DNA of 64,000 bases from Rhodamnia argentea (taxonomy: Eukaryota > Streptophyta > Magnoliopsida > Myrtales > Myrtaceae), in the NCBI RefSeq assembly GCF_020921035.1, contig NC_063150.1, positions 35,077,826 to 35,141,825 of the forward strand, read 5' to 3'. A model generated the notes under the pieces. The model was given only the letters and a program-made list of their open reading frames with translations, did no database searches and was not told the origin of the DNA. A program made the translations under genes and the position numbers. Numbering within the stretch: position 1 is the stretch's first letter; each line of letters starts with the position of its first letter. Positions 56,169 through 64,000 of this stretch are shown here, one piece after another.

Positions 56169-59100
56169 ATGGCAGAAGATGGCCTTCGGATCGGTGGGCT
56201 TTCTTCTGGTTTGGCAGTGCTGTTGAATGAAGAGGATAGGGCTGATAATTTGTCGAAAGGCCGTCTAGTCTCTCACCGTGATGAGGTACGGAATCAATCT
56301 GTCGAGCACACTTTGGAGCGGATATTCGATCTTCCATGCAAGTCACTCGGTCCACTTTGTCGTCCAGTCGAGAGCAACTTGATTCATGGTATTATAAGGA
56401 GTGAGCTTTCGAAACTTGATGCAAATCTGAAATCGCAGGATCATGACATAGATGGCATAGTGATAATTGATAGTAGACGTGGTCCAAACATTGTTGCTCT
56501 TGATGTTTCCAGCATTTGTGGTGAAATTACAACCTTAGTTCCACCATTGCTTGTTGAGAGCTTGGCAATGTTTAGTAGCGTGAGGGCTAATGCTTATGTG
56601 TGGAAAGGAAAATGGATGTACGAAGTTATTCTGGAAACTTCTGGCATACAGCAGCTTGGATGGGCAACTGTATCCTGCCCTTTTACTGACCAGAAAGGTG
56701 TGGGAGATGCAGATGATTCATATGCATTTGACGGAAGAAGGGTAAAAAAATGGAATAAGGAAGCGGAGCCATATGGTCAGTCGTGGGTTATTGGTGATGT
56801 AATTGGATGCTGCATCGATTTAGATGATGATCAGATTTCGTTCTTCAGGAATGGAGTTTCTCTGGGGGCTGCGTTTCATGGGATTCGGAAAATGGGCCCT
56901 TGTGCTGGGTATTATCCTGCCATTTCACTTTCTCAAGGTGAACGTTGTGATATAAATTTTGGTGCCCGTCCCTTTAGGTACCCCATTGAAGGCTATCTTC
57001 CTCTTCAAGCACCTCCTTCCACCAATATATTGGCTTCTCGTCTATTGCATTACTTTTCAAGGCTTTTGAACATGTATTGTGGGGAGCGAGCTAAGTGCTC
57101 TTCAGTTTTGAGAAGGCTCAATAGATTTGTTCCATTCGAAGATCTTTTTGTGCCTGTGTCTGAAGCTATATGTAAGGAACTTTTCTCTAAGCTTGAAGCA
57201 GATGATGGGAGCCTTGAGTACATTGCCTGTGGACCACTTCTTTCCTTTATGATGGACGTGTTCAGGGTGCAAGCCCCTCATGACAATTTGAACTTTGATA
57301 GAGTTCTCGATAGTTTTCTAGAATTTCAAGCCTCGCGTTCTATGTTTGAGCACATAATAAATGCTCTTTCACGCTGTTGTAAAACGGCATGTTTGGTCCT
57401 AACAGAATGTCCATATTCAGGATCCTACCCTTACCTTGCCCTGGCCTGTCATATTTTTAGACGAGAAGAAATAATGGTGCTTTGGTGGAAGTCTTTGAAT
57501 TTTGAACTTCTGTACGAGGGTTTTCTGTCCCGTAAGCCTCCAAACAGAGAGGATCTTCAGTGCTTGATACCTTCTGTTTGGTGGCCAGGGTCATGTGAAG
57601 ATGTTTCTAGTGAAAGTAGCATGGTTTTGACAACTACGGCTCTTTGTGAAGCTATAAGTAAGGTACTGATTACAGTCACAACTGTTAGTTTTGAGCTATT
57701 TTGACTTGTTTTCCTTCAGATGTATACTTATTTCTAGTTTAGAGATGTCTTATCACAATCCCTCTAAAGAGAACTTAAAAGAATGATCATGGATTTGGTA
57801 GTGTTACTGTATAGTTTGTCCGATAATCTTGGACTGAGATTCCTCATGGGCTGTTTTGTGTTGCGGGCCTTTCTCTAATGCTTACTGGTCCCATTAAAGA
57901 ATCCTAAAGTACACCCTGACTCTACTGTCCTATTTGTTTGCTGTCCAAAATGACCTTTGTGCTGTCTTAAATTCATGCTTCTGATTCTTCTAGTCAATTA
58001 GATCATAGTATCTAACCGAACCGCAGAGGAATGGATTTTGATTCTCACAATATGCCACACATTCGCGTGCTGCCTGCTGTTGATTGGCATGATCTGGACC
58101 ATGGAATCAATTCAATGTTAGTTAACTTTATTTTCTTCGATTAAGGTATTAAGTAGTTTATCTTGTCAGTGTGAGACTAACTTTGCACATGCTTCAACAA
58201 TTTTAGTGAAATGGTTGGGTAATGGTAGCTCATTTCTGAACCTTATGCTGACATAGATCTTATTGATATAAGGTTGATCGGTAGTGTAGAAACTAATGCT
58301 TGCTTATTTTCTATCTCGGCAGATTGAGGAAAAGCATAGGGAGCTCTGTCGACTGGTAATACAATTTATACCTCCTGCAGCACCTCCCCAGTTGCCTGGT
58401 TCAGTTTTTAGGACATTCATACAGAATGTTTTATTAAAGAACAGGGGAGCAGACCGGGATGTTCCTCCGCCTGGAGTTTCAAGCAATTCTGTTCTCATTT
58501 CTTTATACACAGTCATCCTTCACTTCTTGTCAGAAGGGTTTGCCTTAGGAGAAATGTTTAGTTTGTGGAGAAGCAGTGAGACTGATGGTTCTGACCTGGC
58601 TTTTCTTCATAGAGGGGGACAACAAAGCTTCCCTGTCTGTCTGTTCCTTAAAGACGATCCACATCGGTGTGACATTTCGAGGCTTGGAGGTTCATACAGT
58701 CATCTGTCAAAATCTCACCCTACATATGATCAGGAAGCTGAAGTAGTTCGGTGGGAGGAGGGATGTATGGATGACCAAGAAACCAGAATAACCCATTCAA
58801 CAATCCAAAAACCGTGTTGTTGCTCCAGTTATGATGTTGATTATGGTAGAATGTCCAAATGGCCAATTAGATATAGGATGAAAGGTTCTCGTGGCCATTG
58901 TAGTTCTATTGCAGAGAGATCTGCTCATGTTGCTGCTGAGTGCAGTGCTGGAAGTTTAAATGATGAAATGGCAGAAAAGCCTAGCACTAGTGACCAAACT
59001 GAACCTGAATTTGGTTATCGGCCAGTTCATAATATCAGGAGTTTACCAATAGAGTGCAGTATGTCTTCAGCGACAGTAAGAGAAGAAGAACTTCTGGATG

Positions 59101-61903
59101 CTTTGTTGCTGCTGTATCATATAGGTCTTGCGCCAAACTTTAAGCAGGTGAGGACTCAGCTACCTGCTCGATAGAAGAGGAAAAATACAAATCTTAATCA
59201 ATTACCTTTTAGCATGTTGAATTCTCACATAGCCAGTTGAATTTTGTGATAATAATTTTGTGTTGGATGTACAGCTATGATGATCAAATGCATTTGTCAA
59301 GAAGGTGGATAGTGTATGGAGCTAAGGAAATTATCCTGGTGGATTGTGTATGTAGATTAGGAAATTTGCTTGTCTAAAAAATCAGGTCTTACACATACTT
59401 CTTTGTCACCTTTTTGGCACAATATATTCATTTTATTTTGATTAATTTTAGATAAAGATGGATGTATGTTGACCAAAGGCAGTTTCTCATTTTATTTCTT
59501 CCGAACTACAACTGATACAGCTGAAAATGTACATGCAAACCAATAGTTGATGCTCGGAACATACTCATTTTTTCAAGATAGTCTACTATCTTTGGGATAA
59601 GATGGATCAAGAACGTTATTGCACCCCCTTGGTGCCCTTTATTAACGTTTTCTCTTACCTATCAAAAATAAAAAAAGATGGATTAAGAAAACGTTTATTG
59701 AATCTTCTTGCTTCCGTTTTTTTAGAGTTGTCTGTTCTGTTTTCTGAGGACAATTTGGTGCTTGGAAGTTGAGTTGTTTGTTAGAGGAGTTTGAGACATG
59801 CTTTAAATTAAAGTCTAATTTAAACACCTCAAATCTCAAACCTCTTAAAACTTCATTACATCGGCCGTCGAGGATTAAGCTAATGGCGGGACCTTTGTAA
59901 ATGTTGCCTTTGTGTGGTTAGTTATTCTCAAGAAAGTTTTAATTAGTTCGCATAACCATTGGTGGGCATCGACACAGTAAAAGCTTAGATATGATTTTAG
60001 TGTGACGTTGACCAAGGATGGTGCAAAGTCCTTTTTCTTCATTTACTGTGCAAGCGTTTAGGATAATATTTTAAATTATTTAGTATCCAAGTTACTGTTT
60101 GTGGTTACGGTGGTTGAGTTTTATTTTTTTGGGGGGTCTTTTTTGGTCTTTTCTTATGTTTTCAGAGTCATAGTGGTTCTAGTTTTACTTCCTTAGGTAG
60201 GAATCCTTTTAATAATGGGTCTTTATGCCTATTTATTAGTCTTGGACGGTTGCTTTCAGTTTAGAAATTATTTTTCCTAATTGAATATAGTTTGTTTCGA
60301 GGAATCTGTTCTTTGTTGTTCCTGGCATTGAAGTCCAGAAGGCAATCTTTTAGATTGTGTGTTTCCGCTTGAATTGTTCGATTGTGCTTCTTCAATTATG
60401 TTTGTGGTGTTGATGTACCTTGTTAGGGTTTTTTCCATATATCAATTTGGTATTGTCTGCCGGGTTCTGATCTTGAGATCAGTGGGTTATGGGCCCCTAG
60501 TCATCTTGTCCGATCTTTTAGTGAGCATCATTCTTTCCTGATTGGAGAAAGCTCTAATACCAAATGGATGTAGGGAAAAGCAAAAACTTAACAAGCTACT
60601 CAACATCAAGAACAGAATTGAAGAAGCACAGTTGAGCAATTCAAGCGGAAACACACAATCTAAAAGATTGCCTTCTAGACTTCAAATCCAGGAACAAGAA
60701 AGAACAAGTCTTTGATAGAAACTGTACTCAACAATGAAGAATACTCTCTAATCTGAAAACAACTTTTCAAGACTAATAAATAGGTATATTAGTACGATTC
60801 CTACCTTAGGAAGTAAAACTAGCACCACTAGGACTCTTAAAACATGAGAAAAGTACCAAAAACAAAATAAAACTCAACTACCGTAGCCGTGAACAGTAAA
60901 TCGAAAAATAAATAATTTAGAATATTCTTCTATGCTCCTTCATCAAGTTGCAAGCTTCTCTTGAGCCTTAAATGGAGATACCACCGACAGTAGTTGGTAC
61001 CTTGTTCCTATTTATCTATATAGATCTCTGTAGGCTGGTTGACATCTAAAGCTTTTATTGTGAGGCAACTCATGCATTGGCTAGGAAAGCTCTGAGTTCA
61101 CATTGAGCAAATGGCTCGTACAGTACTTATGGTTTTTCCTAGTGCCAAAATGATGGATTGTGATTTTCCAGGAAAAAGAACTTTTCTAGGAAATTTCTCC
61201 TTATGTAGTGCGATTAAATGTTGGACATAAGTGATGTGATATCAACCAATTGAGGATATTATGATTTTCCTTATGGTCATGGAACTTGATAGACTCATTT
61301 TAAGATGAGGAGGTAGCTAATGCATTGAATGTTTCAAGATGATCGAATGGTAATATCGCTTGGTCTAAAATTTTCGTTACTCTATTTTCAGGCGTCGTAT
61401 TACACATCACACCAGTCCCAATTCATCTCTCTCTTGGAAGAAACTGACAAACAAATAAGAGAGCAAAGCTATGGTGAAAAGTTGAAGCGTTTAAAGGAAG
61501 TTAGGAATGGTTATCGGGAGGAAGTTGCCAACTGTGTTAGGCATTGTGCTTGGTAAGAGGACAAGGAGACTAGTGATTTCATCATCTCACGTACATTTCA
61601 TAGTAACTGTGCTCTAATCTATATAATGTGTGTCGCTTGAGACGACTAGCCACTGAATTTTATAGTCTACATGCAGTGTCTCGTGTGACTTAGTTTATGC
61701 AGGTTGTACTGCCTCATCACTGGATTGCCTCTTGTGTGGTTGCTTTTACTGCAGATTGAGATCTGAAATGTTGGGAATTTGATTCTATTTGTCAAGACAC
61801 ATTTTATATTTCTTGTATTTCCTTTAGCATCGGCATTATGATTCCATAACAAGAGAAGTTCGGGTCTATGGATTTTTCTATCCCAAACAGAGTTTTTATA
61901 TCA

Positions 61904-61934
<31 letters not shown>

Positions 61935-64000
61935 CTTCTTCTTCTTCTTCTTTTATAGTTGTGAAAGACAAAATTTTGGGGCTTTGGTTTATTCAAACAC
62001 ATTTTTTGGTTATTGCACCTAATATGATTTTTTCTTCTGTCATTGTGGCTAATTCAAATTGTTGCACTCTTTTCTATGATTGGTGTGCAATGTCAGAGGA
62101 TTTCCCTAGGATTCTTTATTGGATTGAGCCTACCTGACATGCCGCTTCTGTAAATCAAACAGAAATTCTGCAATGTATCATCCATGCTATTGTCATCAGT
62201 TCCTGATTGTCATAATCATTTTCTACAGGTACAGGATCTCTCTATTTTCACGATGGAAGCAAAGAGGCATGTTTGCTGCCTGCATGTGGACTGCTCAACT
62301 GCTTCTAGTTCTTAGCAAAATGGATTCTGTGTTCGTATATGTTCCCGAGTTTTATCTCGAATCTCTTGTAAGATCTTAAATTTCATTTAACTCAAATGTT
62401 TGTGTTCTATTCGGTCTATTCACTGTCCAGTTAATTTGGTATTTGCAGCTTCCCTCGCACATTTCATGTGCATCTTAATAGAATTTTGGATTTGTACTTC
62501 AAATTTGGATGTCAACAGAGGAAGCTTGGGTTCTCAATGACATTTTATGATCTTTTCAACTTCAGAACTAACTTGTCTCTTGCATTATGCATTTCCTTTA
62601 GTAGCAATGCTTTTGTTACCTGTTATCTTCATCTTTTCATGCATGCTTGATGAATAGACAAAGTAAAAGGACACCCTAGGACACAAGCTCCTGCCCTGTG
62701 AGGAAGGACATTCTGACCTGCTAGTATTTCAAAGGCAATTTTCATGAGAGCATCCATGACATCCCAGTCATATCTACGCAAGCTTAAAATAAAAATGAGG
62801 ATCGATTTCTTGATTAGAAATGTGTGAATACATGGCCAATTTATTTCACTTATGTTCTGTTGTCATAATGTAAGTGAACCTGTAGATGCTGTGATGCCCT
62901 GATAACTGACATGTTATATTGTTATCATTGCGCTTGCACTCTCATTGAGTGATTGCTTAATTTATTTGGTTTTTCTCTTGGAGTAATTCGTGAGGATTGC
63001 TGTACTCATAGGGTATCGATTAGCTAACTCGAAAAGACAAATTCAAAATTCAGATTCATGCTCTTTGACAATGCTCTTTAAGATGTTTGAGTCACTGACA
63101 GTTGCCTCTGTCGTTGCAGGTTGACTGCTTTCATGTTTTACGTAGGAGCGATCCACCATTTGTCCCTTCAGCTATATTTATTAAGCAAGGACTGGCTTCA
63201 TTTGTATGTTCTGCTCCATTTTTTTCCTATTTCTCCTTAAAATTCTAGGGCTCTTCAAGTCATGATAAGTGATTTCCGGGGCTGCGTTTGTTATTATGCA
63301 TGTACTGTGCTTAAACTGTAGCCTGATTATTTGCTGTTATTATATTGCATGGTGCCTACCAATTGAAAATTGCTATATGTAATTGACATACTCTCGTGGC
63401 TTCTGGAAAATTTGGAGCAAAGTAACCCATTGACTTGTCACTGGTTTGATATATGGTTTCTTTCATTGGGGATGTCCACATAAAGTGTGCATGTGCATAT
63501 AAACACACATAGTTATGGAGAATCCTTGGACAATGCAAGTATGGTCATGTTTGAAGAGAATTACTCGTTAGGTCAGAATAATGTCGAGCAGTACTTTCTA
63601 TCTATTGTTGTTTCTTTTTCATGTGATCAAGGAGGGTTTGTTTGAGTAATGGGCTTGTCATATAGATTTTTCTTTTGTTCTCTCTTTTTTTTTTTTTTTT
63701 TTGGTACAGGAGGTGTTTCTCGGAAAAGCTTTAAATAGATGAAATCTGTTGCTTCAGACCCAAGATATGAGGAAACTATCAAGAAAAATCAACTGAATGG
63801 ACCAATTATTGGATGTAGATAAGAGTTTGTTGTGACGGTGGGACTGAGATAGATGAGGTTAGGTCATGAATATATATTCTGAACTGTATCTCCGGAGTGT
63901 TCTGTTTGGACATTGAAAGCTCTCCTGCAGTTCTCGATCAGTTACTTCTTTGACTTGGACTGTCCAAATGTCAGGAACCCATTTGGATGGGCTTTGGGGT
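56169..64000 (+). CDS. RKP: E3 ubiquitin ligase RKP (KPC1-like), 3' end outside window
   Basis: Known: RKP, the plant relative of mammalian KPC1, is a SPRY plus RING E3 ligase that targets CDK inhibitors of the KRP/ICK type and so promotes cell cycling. Visible coding exons: 56169-57662, 58323-59147, 61392-61552, 62229-62367 and 63120-63203, all GT-AG and in phase, giving 901 residues of an expected roughly 1270-1280. Seen: MAEDGLRIGGLSSGLAVLL at the start. The SPRY domain (about aa 130-280) has WKGKWMYEVILETSGIQQLG, DDSYAFDGRRVKKWNKEAEP and GQSWVIGDVIGCCIDLDDDQ. Next are helical regions (TECPYSGSYPYLALACHIF, QFIPPAAPPQLPGSVFR), RWEEGCMDD, the linker with KPSTSDQ and FGYRP, then EELLDALLLLYHIGLAPNFK and SLFSRWKQRGMFAACMW. 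The C-terminal RING is beyond 64000. Intron 2-3 here (59148-61391) contains an inverted LTR pair; a TTC microsatellite (about 61905-61950) lies in the next intron. Confidence 0.93.
60061..60930. mobile_element. Inverted pair of LTR-retrotransposon fragments in an RKP intron
   Basis: The left arm, about 60061-60457, and the right arm, about 60551-60930, are reverse complements with roughly 75-85% identity. Matching blocks include GGCAATCTTTTAGATTGTGT, then GTTTCCGCTTGAATTG, and also CCTATTTATTAGTCTTG and TTTTACTTCCT. Both arms end inward at a primer-binding-site-like motif: GCTCTAATACCAAAT on the right (reverse complement TTGGTATTAGAGC, matching the tRNA-Met site) and a decayed TTGGTATTGTCTGCC on the left. 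The loop is only about 90 bp. Confidence 0.75.
61905..61951. repeat. (TTC)n microsatellite in an RKP intron
   Basis: About 15 consecutive CTT/TTC triplets. Translated frames with poly-Ser here are artefacts. Confidence 0.9.

Noticed and set aside
60359-60541. Hydrophobic 60-codon frame in an RKP intron
   Set aside because: It is part of the LTR fragment and loop, with no conserved protein feature.
1-64000. CRISPR arrays, operons, prophage or bacterial toxin-antitoxin systems
   Set aside because: The window is plant nuclear DNA with spliced genes; the regular repeats seen are transposon arms or microsatellites and not spacer-separated arrays.

Overview
The window is nuclear DNA of a flowering plant. 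Its genes are intron-rich with GT-AG (and two GC-AG) introns, their products belong to plant-only families or have closest remembered relatives in Arabidopsis, and the spacers are AT-rich and packed with small non-autonomous transposons. The proteins and repeats look like a woody eudicot (Myrtales, perhaps Myrtaceae); that placement is an impression, not shown. Exon coordinates were built by hand from splice signals, reading phase and remembered family alignments.

Layout. 1-272 (-): 5' end of a PPR gene running off the left edge. 2134-3861 (+): GT61 glycosyltransferase with an unresolved N-terminal part. 5093-6232 (-): intronless mTERF gene. 6.2-11.4 kb: AT-rich spacer with fold-back repeats. 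11455-18854 (+): HEAT INTOLERANT 4-like gene, 14 exons, 342 aa. 20518-24091 (-): CPR5 orthologue, 4 exons, about 585 aa. 24.3-28.1 kb: transposon-rich spacer containing a 1.6 kb hAT-like element that appears to carry fragments of two host genes. 28431-39322 (+): ABC1K8/OSA1-type chloroplast atypical kinase, 20 exons, 768 aa. 40703-41090: hAT-type MITE with perfect 18-bp termini and 8-bp target duplication. 42830-43455 (+): AGL62-like type I MADS gene with a one-base homopolymer frameshift. 44901-45324 (-): two-exon, 81-aa secreted phytosulfokine-like precursor ending in YIYTNSLP. 48275-49267 (+): tetraspanin (TET15-like), 300 aa. 49.3-55.4 kb: nested small transposons. 56169 to the right edge (+): 5' two-thirds of the E3 ligase RKP.

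The genes form no operon or pathway cluster. Several touch stress and defence (CPR5, HIT4, ABC1K8) but they are independently transcribed and their co-location looks incidental. The most unusual things are the gene-fragment-carrying hAT-like element (26260-27867), the YIYTN peptide precursor, a pair of inverted LTR fragments inside an RKP intron that should fold into a long RNA hairpin, the frameshifted MADS gene, and an altered HGAGLTN motif in the GT61 protein.
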